Shown here: positions 1-8,884 of the stretch, in pieces
How positions within the stretch are numbered: the stretch's first letter is position 1
Layout of the letters: the number at the start of each line of letters is the position of its first letter
DNA from: Streptococcus sp. 'caviae'
GTDB taxonomy: Bacteria > Bacillota > Bacilli > Lactobacillales > Streptococcaceae
Direction: 5' to 3'
Length of the DNA stretch: 64,000 nt
NCBI RefSeq assembly: GCF_001937065.1
Contig: NZ_MOWR01000004.1
Span: forward strand, 124,001 to 188,000
Made by a program: the position numbers and the translations under genes
Notes under the pieces: model-generated
What the model was told of the DNA's origin: nothing
Databases searched by the model: none
The model's input: only the letters and a program-made list of their open reading frames with translations

Positions 1-1
1 C

Positions 2-1813
2 ATTGCTAAACAGGGCTATGGCTATCAAATGCAGGTCACTGATGAGCAAAAGTATCTGTCCTTTCTTTCGGACAATCATTTGGATCAAATCAGAGAAATG
101 ATTGATATCACTGACAGGCATAATTACATTTTAAATAAACTTATTTTTGAACAAGATAAAATCTTCTTTGATGACCTGATGGATCAGCTCTATGTCAGCC
201 GTTCTACGCTGTCTTCGGATTTCAAAAAAATCAGAAAAGAACTGATGAAATACGATTTAAATATCGAAAGCAGAGCTAATAAGGGAGTTTTTGTCAAAGG
301 AAGTGAGCACGACAAAAGACGGTTCATCATGGATTATTTTTTCAGCGGTCACTTCCTTAAAAATCTGCATCAGTATGTGGGTGATGAATTCTTCAATCTT
401 CCCATCAGTTTTGAAGAGCTGACGATTATTGTTCTTGATGAATGCCGCAGTGAAAACTTAAAACTGTCGGATTTTATGATTCAAAATCTGGTTGTTCACA
501 TTGCCCTTGCTATCAAACGGGTTAAGGACGGCTTCGACCTCTCTCCCCTTGCTATTGATGACGAGAAATTCCATAAAGAAATTACAGTAGCCGGACGCAT
601 CTTAAAGAGAATTCAAAACCGCATGGAGCTGAATTTCCCAAGAGAAGAAGTGAACTATATCGCTTTGCACCTGCTGGCTCAGAAAAATGACGATCAGCAT
701 GCAGAATCTAAGGACAGCAATAAGCTCTTGCGCCATGATCTGACGGAGGCTCTTGAAAACATTGACAGCCGTTACGGTTATCATTTTGCAGCTGATTTCA
801 CCCTGATTGAGGGGCTTTTGGTTCATTTGGAAGTGTTAGCAGAGCGTTTGGCGATTGATGTTCATCTGGACAATCCGCTGCTGGGGGAAATCAAGGAGCA
901 GTACAGCCAGGCCTTTCATTTGACCCAAAAACTGCTGGAAGATTTGGCGGCTTTTGCAGCTTACCGTTTATCTGACGATGAAATCGCCTACATTACACTT
1001 CATTTGATGGCGTCTTTAGAACGGCAGTGCGAAGAAAACAAATTAAATGTCTTGGTCATCTGTGCAACCGGCTATGGCAGCGCTCAAATGCTGAACAACC
1101 GGCTTAATAATGAACTGAGCCCCTATATCAACGTTGCAGATGTTATCGGATATTATGATATCAGCGATGATAAGCTGCAGGGAATTGATCTCATCGTTTC
1201 TTCAATTGATTTGTCGCATTTAGTTTTTAGTGTTCCTGTCCTGACAGTCAGCGTCTTTTTAAAAGAGGAAGAAGTGGCTAAGATTAAGGAAAAAATAATA
1301 GCCCTTCAGCCATCTTCTAAAAAAATAGACAAACCTAAGGATAACCTTATCTTAGAGCAGGTCTTCGATGACTATTTTTCAGAGCGCTATTTTCAGATCT
1401 TTGACAGTGCTGACAAGGAAGAACTCTTGGCATCCATGGTGAATTCCCTCAATGATAAGCAAGACGCCTGCTACGCCAAATCAATGCTTGATTTAGTTCA
1501 TCGCCGTGAGGAGATGAGTACCGTGGCATTCAGCGATGTGATTGCCGTGCCTCATCCAATCAAGGCGATTGATAAGCACCATAAAATTGCAGTAGCTATT
1601 ATTAAACATGGGATTGACTGGGATGTTCATTTTAGCAATGTTCAGCTAGTCTTTCTGGTGTCACCGTCTGTCTATGAAAATGAGGGACTGGCTGCTATTA
1701 CAAATAAGATTGTTGACTTGACGGATCAGCCCAAGCTGCAGGAGCAGCTGCTTGCAAGCGAGTCATTCACAGCGTTTAGGAAGGTTTTTTTATCTGAACA
1801 TAAGGAAGGATAG
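2..1813 (+). CDS. celR: PRD-domain PTS-controlled activator of the cellobiose operon (5' truncated by window edge)
   Basis: BglG/LicR-type transcription activator. The frame is open to the left edge and the first residues read like the end of the N-terminal winged-helix region, so the start lies outside the window. Counting from the Met at 29: a second helix-turn-helix near residues 45-75, PRD1 about 130-220, PRD2 about 240-335, a GatB-like EIIB domain with the phosphorylatable Cys in the VICATGYGS motif near 345, and a fructose/mannitol-type EIIA domain with its active His (VAVPHP... type motif, IAVPHP) at 509. The family is switched by HPr- and EII-dependent phosphorylation of these sites. 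It sits 7 nt before the EIIA gene, so it probably regulates this operon. The symbol rests on the gene order celR-celC-membrane gene-celD known from S. mutans. Confidence 0.88.
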   Translation: MAKQGYGYQMQVTDEQKYLSFLSDNHLDQIREMIDITDRHNYILNKLIFEQDKIFFDDLMDQLYVSRSTLSSDFKKIRKELMKYDLNIESRANKGVFVKGSEHDKRRFIMDYFFSGHFLKNLHQYVGDEFFNLPISFEELTIIVLDECRSENLKLSDFMIQNLVVHIALAIKRVKDGFDLSPLAIDDEKFHKEITVAGRILKRIQNRMELNFPREEVNYIALHLLAQKNDDQHAESKDSNKLLRHDLTEALENIDSRYGYHFAADFTLIEGLLVHLEVLAERLAIDVHLDNPLLGEIKEQYSQAFHLTQKLLEDLAAFAAYRLSDDEIAYITLHLMASLERQCEENKLNVLVICATGYGSAQMLNNRLNNELSPYINVADVIGYYDISDDKLQGIDLIVSSIDLSHLVFSVPVLTVSVFLKEEEVAKIKEKIIALQPSSKKIDKPKDNLILEQVFDDYFSERYFQIFDSADKEELLASMVNSLNDKQDACYAKSMLDLVHRREEMSTVAFSDVIAVPHPIKAIDKHHKIAVAIIKHGIDWDVHFSNVQLVFLVSPSVYENEGLAAITNKIVDLTDQPKLQEQLLASESFTAFRKVFLSEHKEG

Positions 1814-1820
1814 GAATTTT

Positions 1821-2135
1821 ATGGATACAGAAGAATTACAGGTTGCAGCTTTTGAAATTATTTTAAATTCTGGCAATGCGCGTTCAATTGTTCACGAAGC
1901 ATTTGAAGCCATGCGTGCCGGCAATTACGCCCTAGCTGAGCAAAAGCTTGAAAATGCAAATGATGAGATGCTTAAGGCCCATCAGGCGCAGACCGATCTT
2001 TTGCAGAAATATGCCGGCGGAGTTGAGATTAAAATCGAAATCATCATGGTTCACGCTCAGGATCACCTCATGACAACGATGACCCTGAGAGAAGTGGCAC
2101 TTGAAATGCTGGAATTGTATAAGAAGGTAAATTAG
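1821..2135 (+). CDS. celC: PTS lactose/cellobiose-family EIIA component
   Basis: 104-residue soluble phosphocarrier of the Lac/Cel EIIA family, passing phosphate from HPr to the EIIB of a beta-glucoside permease. The family signature VHAQDHLM with the phosphorylated His is present near residue 75, and the helical pattern and length are typical. An in-frame ATG at 1752 exists inside celR, but 1821 begins at the conserved N-terminus and follows an AGGAAGGA ribosome site. It lies between the regulator and the EIIC gene. The matching EIIB gene (celA) is not in the window and presumably lies upstream, as in S. mutans. Confidence 0.92.
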   Translation: MDTEELQVAAFEIILNSGNARSIVHEAFEAMRAGNYALAEQKLENANDEMLKAHQAQTDLLQKYAGGVEIKIEIIMVHAQDHLMTTMTLREVALEMLELYKKVN

Positions 2136-2147
2136 AAAGGAACTGGG

Positions 2148-2666
2148 ATGTCTAAACAATTGGACAAAGAGTCAAAAAGGACAGATAATCAGCAGCTAAA
2201 ACAAAAGATGAGACTAAAAAATAATCTGTTTTCACGCTACTTGCTGTTTCGATACAGTCTGGCTTTATTTTTCTTTGTGAATCTTTATTGGCTACTTTCT
2301 CAGGTTTACAGACCGAGCGTCTACCTCATTTTACCAGTGATTCTGCTGTTTTTGATTATTGCAGCCTGTGCTGAGCAGTTTAAACTTTACGGAGCTAAGG
2401 AGGTTTATCTTGAACAGACTAAGCGGGCTTTCAAAATTCAAATCAGTGTAGAGTTGTTGCTGCTGGCTGTTACGATGATACCTCGGCAGCTACCAGCGGC
2501 TGTTCCTTTCTTTTCAAATACTGTGTCAGCCCACATATTTTTTGCCCTAGCACAGCTTCTTGGTTTGCTTATCTGCTGGTATAATCTCAGGCGTATCAGA
2601 CAAATCAATAATAACGAAGACAAATTTTACAGTCGTTTTCATAATCATATTGAAAAGTATATTTAA
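2148..2666 (+). CDS. Membrane protein of the cellobiose PTS operon
   Basis: 172 residues, with a basic N-terminal tail of about 30 residues followed by about four hydrophobic segments (around 30-55, 60-80, 98-115 and 128-145). Ribosome site AAAGGAACTGGG precedes the ATG. Its stop overlaps the GGAGG that serves celD, so the genes are translationally close. I recognise no catalytic motif. The same position in the S. mutans cel operon holds an uncharacterised membrane protein, so this is probably a conserved accessory of the operon. Its role is unknown. Confidence 0.8.
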   Translation: MSKQLDKESKRTDNQQLKQKMRLKNNLFSRYLLFRYSLALFFFVNLYWLLSQVYRPSVYLILPVILLFLIIAACAEQFKLYGAKEVYLEQTKRAFKIQISVELLLLAVTMIPRQLPAAVPFFSNTVSAHIFFALAQLLGLLICWYNLRRIRQINNNEDKFYSRFHNHIEKYI

Positions 2667-2680
2667 TGGAGGAAAAATTT

Positions 2681-4030
2681 ATGGATGAACAAAAAGGATT
2701 GTTTGGTTTTCTGGACAAGTATCTCATGGGTCCAATGAGCATTATTGCGCAGTATAAAATTGTCCGAGCCATTACAGCAGCAGGGATGGCTGTTGTACCA
2801 TTTACTATTGTTGGCTCTATGGTCTTAGTTTTTAGTGTTTTGCCGGTTTCGTTTTCTTTCTTGCCTGTGATCAAAGATATTTTCGCAGCTTCATTTGATA
2901 AATTTACAGCCCTATATATGATTATTAATTACGCAACTATGGGCTCTTTATCACTCTATTTTGTCTTAACTATGGGTTATGAATTGACAAAAATTTATGC
3001 GGAAGAGGAAGAGTTAAATATGAATCCTCTAAACGGTGCCCTGCTTTCTCTTTTTGCCTTTTTGATGACTGTTCCTCAAGTTGTATTTAATAAAGGATCA
3101 ATGTCAGCTGTTAGCCAACTTAAAAAAGGAGCAGTTATTGCAGATGGCTGGGCTGTCAGCAATGGAGTTACTCGTTTTGGTACAACAGGAATCTTCACCG
3201 CTATTATTATGGGGGTTCTGACTGTTTATCTCTATCGTTTATGTATTAAGCGCAATTGGGTCATTAAAATGCCAGAGGCTGTTCCGGAAGGAGTGTCCCG
3301 TGGTTTCACCGCCTTGGTACCGGGATTTGTGATTGGTTTTGCCGTCATTATTCTTAATGGTATCTTTATTATGCTTGGAACAGATATTTTTGAAGTTATC
3401 TCTATTCCGTTTAGCTTTGTACGGAATTTAACCGGTACCTGGATTGGTATTATGATTATTTATCTCTTAACACAGGCTCTTTGGATTGTAGGGATTCATG
3501 GTGCTAATATTATCTTTGCCTTTGTTAATCCGATTGCACTTGCTAATATGGCTAGTAATGCTCAGGAAGGAACGCGTTATATTGTTGCAGGTGAGTGGTC
3601 TAATATGTTTGTTATCGCCGGCGGATCCGGTGCTACTCTGGGGCTTTGTATTTGGTTAGCTAGCCGTGCTAAATCGGAACAATTAAGTGCTATTGGTAAA
3701 GCTTCAGTTGTTCCAGCTATCTTCAATATTAATGAACCGCTTATTTTTGGGATTCCAATTATCTATAATCCAGCATTGGCAATTCCATTTATCTTGGCGC
3801 CTATGACTTCCGCAACGCTTTATTATCTCGCTATGAAGTTGGATTTGATTAAGGCAGTGTTTGCTAATGTTCCGTGGCCAACTCCAGTTGGTATTGGAGC
3901 ATTCATCGGTACAGGAGACTGGAGAGCCATCATTTTGGCCTTGATCTGTGCTTTAGCTGCTTTCCTTGTTTACTATCCATTTATTAGAAATTACGATAGG
4001 AAATTGGTTAAAGAAGAGCAAGGTGCTTAA
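2681..4030 (+). CDS. celD: PTS cellobiose-type EIIC permease
   Basis: 449-residue integral membrane sugar channel of the Lac/Cel EIIC family. About ten hydrophobic segments are visible, with the substrate-site motif NINEPLIFGIPI near residue 350. The start is placed at 2681 because GGAGG (2668-2672) lies 8 nt before it; an in-frame ATG at 2666 overlaps that site and has none of its own. It is the last gene of the cel operon and is followed by a hairpin. Substrate by family and context: cellobiose or other beta-glucosides. Confidence 0.93.
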   Translation: MDEQKGLFGFLDKYLMGPMSIIAQYKIVRAITAAGMAVVPFTIVGSMVLVFSVLPVSFSFLPVIKDIFAASFDKFTALYMIINYATMGSLSLYFVLTMGYELTKIYAEEEELNMNPLNGALLSLFAFLMTVPQVVFNKGSMSAVSQLKKGAVIADGWAVSNGVTRFGTTGIFTAIIMGVLTVYLYRLCIKRNWVIKMPEAVPEGVSRGFTALVPGFVIGFAVIILNGIFIMLGTDIFEVISIPFSFVRNLTGTWIGIMIIYLLTQALWIVGIHGANIIFAFVNPIALANMASNAQEGTRYIVAGEWSNMFVIAGGSGATLGLCIWLASRAKSEQLSAIGKASVVPAIFNINEPLIFGIPIIYNPALAIPFILAPMTSATLYYLAMKLDLIKAVFANVPWPTPVGIGAFIGTGDWRAIILALICALAAFLVYYPFIRNYDRKLVKEEQGA

Positions 4031-4036
4031 TAATCA

Positions 4037-4065
4037 ATAACCTAACCCAAGTAGGGTTAGGTTAT
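4037..4065 (+). terminator. Hairpin after the cel operon
   Basis: ATAACCTAACCC / GGGTTAGGTTAT form a 12-bp perfect stem around a 5-nt loop, 6 nt after the celD stop. The U-tract is short, so termination may be imperfect. Confidence 0.7.
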
Positions 4066-4233
4066 TTCAGTACAGTTAAACGTTTTAATTCATCAGAGTT
4101 AGAACGTTTTTCTATCGGAATATAAAAACAGATATTTTGTTTGTATGTCCAGAATCATTTTGGTTTTTTGACTAATATAAAAATGTGACTTCCTGAGTAC
4201 TTATTATTTTCCTCATTTTCCCAGCACGTCTCT

Positions 4234-4262
4234 GTTCCACTTTGCTAAGAATGTGCTATAAT
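4234..4262 (+). promoter_or_regulatory. Promoter for the CarS-like gene
   Basis: Extended -10 TGCTATAAT ending at 4262 with a weak -35 (GTTCCA, 17-nt spacer). It gives a leader of about 20 nt containing AAAGAGGAGAG. Confidence 0.6.
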
Positions 4263-4290
4263 AAGCTTATACGAAAAGAGGAGAGACCTT

Positions 4291-4878
4291 TTGAAGACAA
4301 TAGCGATGATGTATGTGACCCTTTTGCCTGTGATTTTTGCTTGGGTTGCCAATAAATTTTTTTGTAAATCTGACTTCCTGGCTTGGATCGATGAGCCCAT
4401 TGACGGCGGTCTCAAAAAGTCTGACGGCAGACGTTTTTTAGGCCCCAATAAAACGTGGAAGGGCTTCTGGGGGATGATTGCTCTGACTGCCTTTTTTCAG
4501 ATTATTTGGGGGCTGTTTTTGGGGATCATTCCGCATTTTCTTTCCCTGTCTTTGGTCGCTGATTACCACAATGACATTTTCTTCAATCTTTTTTTTGGTT
4601 TTCTTCTGGGCAGTGCTTACGCTCTTTGTGATCTGCCCAACAGTTTCTTCAAGCGCCGCTTCAATATCTCTGCCGGACAGGAAGGTCAGGGCAATGCCAG
4701 ATGGGTTTTCCTTGTCTTAGATTATGCGGTTCCTTTTGTTGGCTCTATTGCTGTAATTGCTCTTTTTAGTCCCATGACTTTTTCTTATTATGTTGGCTAT
4801 GTGCTTTTAGCTGCTGTAACTGTTTTTGCGGTTAATGGCCTTCTTCAATTTATTGATATGAAAAGAAAACGGCACTAA
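4291..4878 (+). CDS. CDP-archaeol synthase-like (CarS/CdsA superfamily) membrane protein
   Basis: 195 residues, about five hydrophobic segments. It begins with TTG, supported by AAAGAGGAGAG at 4274-4284. Family motifs: GPNKTWKG near residue 52 and KRRFNISAGQ near 128, typical of CarS-type CTP-dependent cytidylyltransferases acting on membrane lipid phosphates. Odd point: the family's Asp-rich end motif (DxxD type) reads VLDYAVPF here, so only one Asp is retained. Archaeal lipid synthesis is not expected in a Streptococcus, so the substrate is unknown; annotation by family only. Monocistronic between two hairpins. Confidence 0.72.
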   Translation: MKTIAMMYVTLLPVIFAWVANKFFCKSDFLAWIDEPIDGGLKKSDGRRFLGPNKTWKGFWGMIALTAFFQIIWGLFLGIIPHFLSLSLVADYHNDIFFNLFFGFLLGSAYALCDLPNSFFKRRFNISAGQEGQGNARWVFLVLDYAVPFVGSIAVIALFSPMTFSYYVGYVLLAAVTVFAVNGLLQFIDMKRKRH

Positions 4879-4920
4879 TCATCGCAAACGGAATAATTCT
4901 AAATAAAGAAATTATATCAA

Positions 4921-4958
4921 ACGAACCTGGGGTATCATTGCCCTAGGTTCGTTTTTTT
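4921..4958 (+). terminator. Rho-independent terminator
   Basis: ACGAACCTGGGG and CCCTAGGTTCGT pair around an 8-nt loop (one mismatch), followed by seven T residues. Confidence 0.9.
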
Positions 4959-5082
4959 CACTTCTTGATGAGAGCAGGACAGGCGCCATGATTGCGGAGC
5001 TGTTCTGTTTTTTATTTGCGCCTGATATAGGTCAGCCCAATTCAAAGGAAAAAGCGGAGACCGAAATTGTGCTCAAAACAAA

Positions 5083-5111
5083 TTGAAAATGACAGCGCTT
5101 CCTTATATACT
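5083..5111 (+). promoter_or_regulatory. Sigma-A promoter of the ascorbate-type PTS operon
   Basis: TTGAAA, 17-nt spacer, TATACT; the leader to the ATG at 5133 is short and carries AGGAGG. Confidence 0.75.
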
Positions 5112-5132
5112 GGAACCATAGGAGGAATTGAA

Positions 5133-7190
5133 ATGTTATCCAATGAGCTCATTAAAAAATTTCAAGTCTTTTCTAAATACCCTAATGGTTCTTTTAATGA
5201 ATTTGAATATATATTAAAAACCAACAGAAAGTCTTTGCTTGCAGATATTGCCAGAATAAATGATGTCCTGCAAAAATACGCTTATGACCTCATTGAGGTG
5301 AAAGAGGACCGTCTCTTGGTTCCCAATGTTTCCATGACAGAATTATTGGAGCGCATGTTTCCTGATTTTGAGGATTACTTCTTTCAAGAAGAGCGGCAGG
5401 ATATGATTATTTTGTACCTTTTGCTCCGGCAGAACTTTATTTCCAATTATCATTTACAGTATTTGCTTAGGGTTAGCAAGAATTCTGTTTTGACGGATTT
5501 AAAGGGTGTCAGAAGTAAGCTGGCTTCCTTTCAGATTGACTTGCATTATACCAGGAAAAAAGGTTATTTTCTTGAAGGGGGTGGTTTACAGCTAAGAAAG
5601 CTCCTGGAGAATACCATTGCTCAGCTGCTTTCTTTTAACAGCGGCAAGTGGCTGATTCAGTATATTGCTGTTAATTGCCAGATAAAGCTGGATATTACAG
5701 CAATTGCTTCAGTTCTTATCGCCCTTGGGAAACAGTATAATGTTTATTTCATTTCAGAAAAGACCAATGAAGTCTGCTATTTGATCGCTTTTTTAAATCA
5801 CTTATCCTTGAAGTCTGATATGCCGCATGATTGGGATAAATTGGAGCAGATTTCTCAGACAGCTGTGGGGCATTTAATCCAGGATTTGTTCAAGGCCTTT
5901 CCCAATTTGTCAGAAGAAAAATGGTTTGTGACTTCTCGTATTGTCGGCTGTGTACAAGGGGATTATTTTGATTTTCCGGATGAGACGGTTACTGCCATTA
6001 TGTCGGATATCATTGATTTGGTAAAGGTTAATACCGGTCTGACTTTTCAGGATTCTGTGCAGTTTCGCAAGAACTTGTACACGCATCTTCTGCCAGCCTA
6101 CTACCGTCTCTTGTTTGATATTGTTTTAGTCAACCCTTTGAAATCGCAGATTATGTCAGACTACCGTTCCTTATTTTACTTGGTTAAGAAGAGTCTGACA
6201 CCCTTGGCAAAGAGTGTTGGCAAGGCTGTCAGTGATGATGAAGTAGCCTATTTTACCATTCATTTTGGCGGCTATTTGACAGCCAAGCAGACCCAAACCA
6301 AAAGGCAGCTGACAGCACTATCTGTCTGTCCAAATGGCATCAGCTCATCTTTGATCATGCAGTCAGAACTCAAGCAGCTCTTTCCCAAAATGACTTTTCA
6401 GGAAATTCATCAGCTGGATAAGATTAAAAACATTGACTTGACCAGCTACGACCTTATTTTTTCATCGGTCTACTTTGATAATCTCAAACCAGTGTATGTA
6501 ATCCAGCCCTTGATGAATCCTATTGAAAAAATGATTTTGAAAAAAAGAGTCTGTGAAGATTTTCAGTTATCCATTGATGATGGTATTTCTATAGAAGAAT
6601 TGCTGGCTGTTATTGAAAAACATACCACAATCCATGATAGATTATCACTGATTAATGATTTATCAAATTATATTATCGGAGCAAAGCAAATAGAAGAGAT
6701 AGGAGGATTAGGATTATTGGATTTATTAACGATTGATTTGATCCAGCAGGCGGATACTGCTGGAGACTGGAAAGATGCTATCAGAATGGCGGCTCAGCCC
6801 TTGCTTGAACAGCAGTATATTAAACCAGCCTATATTGACGGCATGATTGAATCTGTTAATAAGCTGGGAGCTTATATTGTTTTGGCTCCTAAGGTTGCAG
6901 TGCCGCATGCTTCTCCTGATTATGGTGTCAATAAAGTGGGCATTAGCCTCTTGCAGTTAAAGGAGCCGGTTGATTTTGATTTGGAAGCAGAAGGAGATGA
7001 GGATAGGCAGGTTCAGCTAATATTTGTCCTTGCAGCGGCTGATTCCACAGCGCATTTAAAAGCCTTGCAGCAGCTTGCCATGGTTTTGGAAGATGAAGAG
7101 GCCATTGAAAAACTGATTGCTGCTAAGGATAAGGCGGCGATTTTGACAATTATCAGTCAAACAATTGAGGAAGGAGAAGAGGATGATTAA
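5133..7190 (+). CDS. PRD regulator with fused ascorbate-type EIIA domain
   Basis: 685-residue BglG/MtlR-type regulator. The start at 5133 follows AGGAGG (5120-5125); an upstream in-frame ATG at 5067 lacks a ribosome site and precedes the predicted promoter. Order: N-terminal helix-turn-helix regions (about 1-160), two PRD domains (about 170-385), a GatB-like EIIB domain with Cys399 in SVCPNG, then an EIIA domain about 540-685 with His592 in the VAVPHASP motif. The EIIA part resembles UlaC/SgaA. It overlaps the EIIB gene by 8 nt, and no separate EIIA gene occurs in the operon, so this domain may both sense and feed the transporter. Substrate inferred only from the EIIC family. Confidence 0.88.
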   Translation: MLSNELIKKFQVFSKYPNGSFNEFEYILKTNRKSLLADIARINDVLQKYAYDLIEVKEDRLLVPNVSMTELLERMFPDFEDYFFQEERQDMIILYLLLRQNFISNYHLQYLLRVSKNSVLTDLKGVRSKLASFQIDLHYTRKKGYFLEGGGLQLRKLLENTIAQLLSFNSGKWLIQYIAVNCQIKLDITAIASVLIALGKQYNVYFISEKTNEVCYLIAFLNHLSLKSDMPHDWDKLEQISQTAVGHLIQDLFKAFPNLSEEKWFVTSRIVGCVQGDYFDFPDETVTAIMSDIIDLVKVNTGLTFQDSVQFRKNLYTHLLPAYYRLLFDIVLVNPLKSQIMSDYRSLFYLVKKSLTPLAKSVGKAVSDDEVAYFTIHFGGYLTAKQTQTKRQLTALSVCPNGISSSLIMQSELKQLFPKMTFQEIHQLDKIKNIDLTSYDLIFSSVYFDNLKPVYVIQPLMNPIEKMILKKRVCEDFQLSIDDGISIEELLAVIEKHTTIHDRLSLINDLSNYIIGAKQIEEIGGLGLLDLLTIDLIQQADTAGDWKDAIRMAAQPLLEQQYIKPAYIDGMIESVNKLGAYIVLAPKVAVPHASPDYGVNKVGISLLQLKEPVDFDLEAEGDEDRQVQLIFVLAAADSTAHLKALQQLAMVLEDEEAIEKLIAAKDKAAILTIISQTIEEGEEDD

Positions 7191-7464
7191 AGTTGTAACA
7201 GTTTGCGGAAATGGTATTGGCAGCAGTTTGCTTTTACGGATGAAGGTTGAAGCTATCGCTAAATCCTTAGGCATTGAAGTGGAAGCAGAGTCTTGTGATT
7301 CAAATGCGGCAGTTGGCAAGGGTGCAGATTTGTACGTCACCGTAAAAGAATTTAAAGATATTTTTCCTCCAGAGGCAAACGTCTGCATTGTTAAAAGTTA
7401 CACCAATCGCAAGAAAATTGAAGAAGATTTAGTTCCTGTTTTACAAGAAATGAATCAGTCATGA
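7183..7464 (+). CDS. PTS ascorbate-type EIIB component
   Basis: 93-residue EIIB of the ascorbate (UlaB/SgaB) family. The P-loop-like active site VCGNGIGSS has its phosphorylatable Cys near residue 8. The start at 7183 follows AAGGAGAAGAGG and overlaps the regulator by 8 nt, indicating coupled translation. A longer reading from 7165 would put the start inside the ribosome site. It hands phosphate from EIIA to the sugar bound by the EIIC encoded next. Confidence 0.92.
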   Translation: MIKVVTVCGNGIGSSLLLRMKVEAIAKSLGIEVEAESCDSNAAVGKGADLYVTVKEFKDIFPPEANVCIVKSYTNRKKIEEDLVPVLQEMNQS

Positions 7465-7485
7465 TAAAGTTGAGGTAGAAATAAA

Positions 7486-8865
7486 ATGGAAGCAGTGTTA
7501 ACCTTTTTACAAAATATTTTAAGTGAACCAGCATTCCTGATGGGCTTAATTGCCTTTGTTGGTTTAGTCGCCATGAAGACACCCAGTCACAAAGTGCTGA
7601 CTGGAACATTGGGTCCTATTTTAGGTTATTTGATGCTGTCAGCTGGTGCCACTGTCATTACGGACAACCTGTCGCCTTTGGCTGCTTTAATTGAACACGG
7701 GTTTCATATCACCGGGGTTGTGCCCAATAATGAAGCCGTCACTTCCGTAGCTCAAAAGGTACTGGGTGTGGAAACCATGTCCATTTTGATTGTTGGTCTG
7801 TTGCTAAATTTAGCCTTTGCCCGTTTTACGCGCTTCAAGTATATCTTTCTGACAGGACATCACAGTTTTTTCATGGCCTGTCTCCTGTCAGCGGTTTTAG
7901 GAGCCATGAAGTTTAGCGGTTTAACTTTAGTCATCATCGGCGGTTTTCTTCTGGGTGCCTGGTCAGCCATTTCACCGGCTATCGGACAAAAGTACACGCT
8001 GAAGGTTACCGACGGTGATGAAATTGCCATGGGACATTTCGGCAGTCTGGGCTATTATCTGTCCGCCTGGATTGGCAGTAAGGTTGGTAAAGGCAGCAAG
8101 GGGACAGAAGACCTGCAAATTTCTGAAAAGTGGAGTTTCCTGCGCAATACGACCATTTCCACAGGTTTGATTATGGTCATCTTTTATGTGATTGCCACAA
8201 TTGCTTCCTTGCTAAGAGGCGGCTCCGTTGTCGCAAAATTGGCTGATGGCAAAAATCCTTTTATCTTTGCTGTTCTCAGCGGTTTAACCTTTGCAGTAGG
8301 TGTTGCGATTGTCTACGCAGGTGTTCGTATGATTTTGGCTGATTTAATTCCAGCCTTTCAGGGTATCGCTTCAAAACTGATTCCCAATGCGGTTCCGGCG
8401 GTTGACTGTGCGGTATTCTTCCCTTATGCGCCAACAGCAGTTATTATTGGTTTTGCTTTTAGTTTCCTGGGCGGCCTGGTCGGGATGTTTATTTTAGGTG
8501 CCATTGGCGGTGTTCTTATTATTCCTGGTATGGTTCCTCATTTCTTCTGCGGAGCAACGGCAGGTATTTTCGGCAATTCAACAGGAGGCCGCCGCGGTGC
8601 GGTAGTCGGTTCATTTGTCAATGGTTTGCTGCTGGCCTTTCTGCCGGCCATGGTCTTGCCGGTTCTGGGGAAATTAGGCTTTGCTAATACGACCTTTGGC
8701 GACGTTGACTTTGGTGTCTTTGGCATTGTTCTGGGGCGTGTCGGCGAATGGATTGGCCAAGTCGGTATTTACATCATTGTCATCTTGTTTGCGATTGCCT
8801 TGCTTTTGCCATCGCTTGTAAGCAAATCAAAAGAAGCTCTAAACAATCAGTACGAAGAAGAATAA
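7486..8865 (+). CDS. ulaA: PTS ascorbate-type EIIC permease (UlaA/SgaT family)
   Basis: 459 residues with 10-11 hydrophobic segments, the usual length and layout of UlaA-family permeases. Conserved-looking stretches include KTPSHKVLTGTLGPILGY near residue 27 and the Gly-rich GATAGIFGNSTGGRRGA near 355. It is 21 nt after EIIB and 19 nt before the aldolase gene. The family transports L-ascorbate or related compounds; the adjacent transaldolase-like enzyme, rather than the Ula decarboxylase and epimerases, suggests the actual substrate could be another sugar acid or pentose derivative. Symbol given for the family, not for proven substrate. Confidence 0.85.
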   Translation: MEAVLTFLQNILSEPAFLMGLIAFVGLVAMKTPSHKVLTGTLGPILGYLMLSAGATVITDNLSPLAALIEHGFHITGVVPNNEAVTSVAQKVLGVETMSILIVGLLLNLAFARFTRFKYIFLTGHHSFFMACLLSAVLGAMKFSGLTLVIIGGFLLGAWSAISPAIGQKYTLKVTDGDEIAMGHFGSLGYYLSAWIGSKVGKGSKGTEDLQISEKWSFLRNTTISTGLIMVIFYVIATIASLLRGGSVVAKLADGKNPFIFAVLSGLTFAVGVAIVYAGVRMILADLIPAFQGIASKLIPNAVPAVDCAVFFPYAPTAVIIGFAFSFLGGLVGMFILGAIGGVLIIPGMVPHFFCGATAGIFGNSTGGRRGAVVGSFVNGLLLAFLPAMVLPVLGKLGFANTTFGDVDFGVFGIVLGRVGEWIGQVGIYIIVILFAIALLLPSLVSKSKEALNNQYEEE

Positions 8866-8884
8866 ATTATCCTAGGAGGGTACC

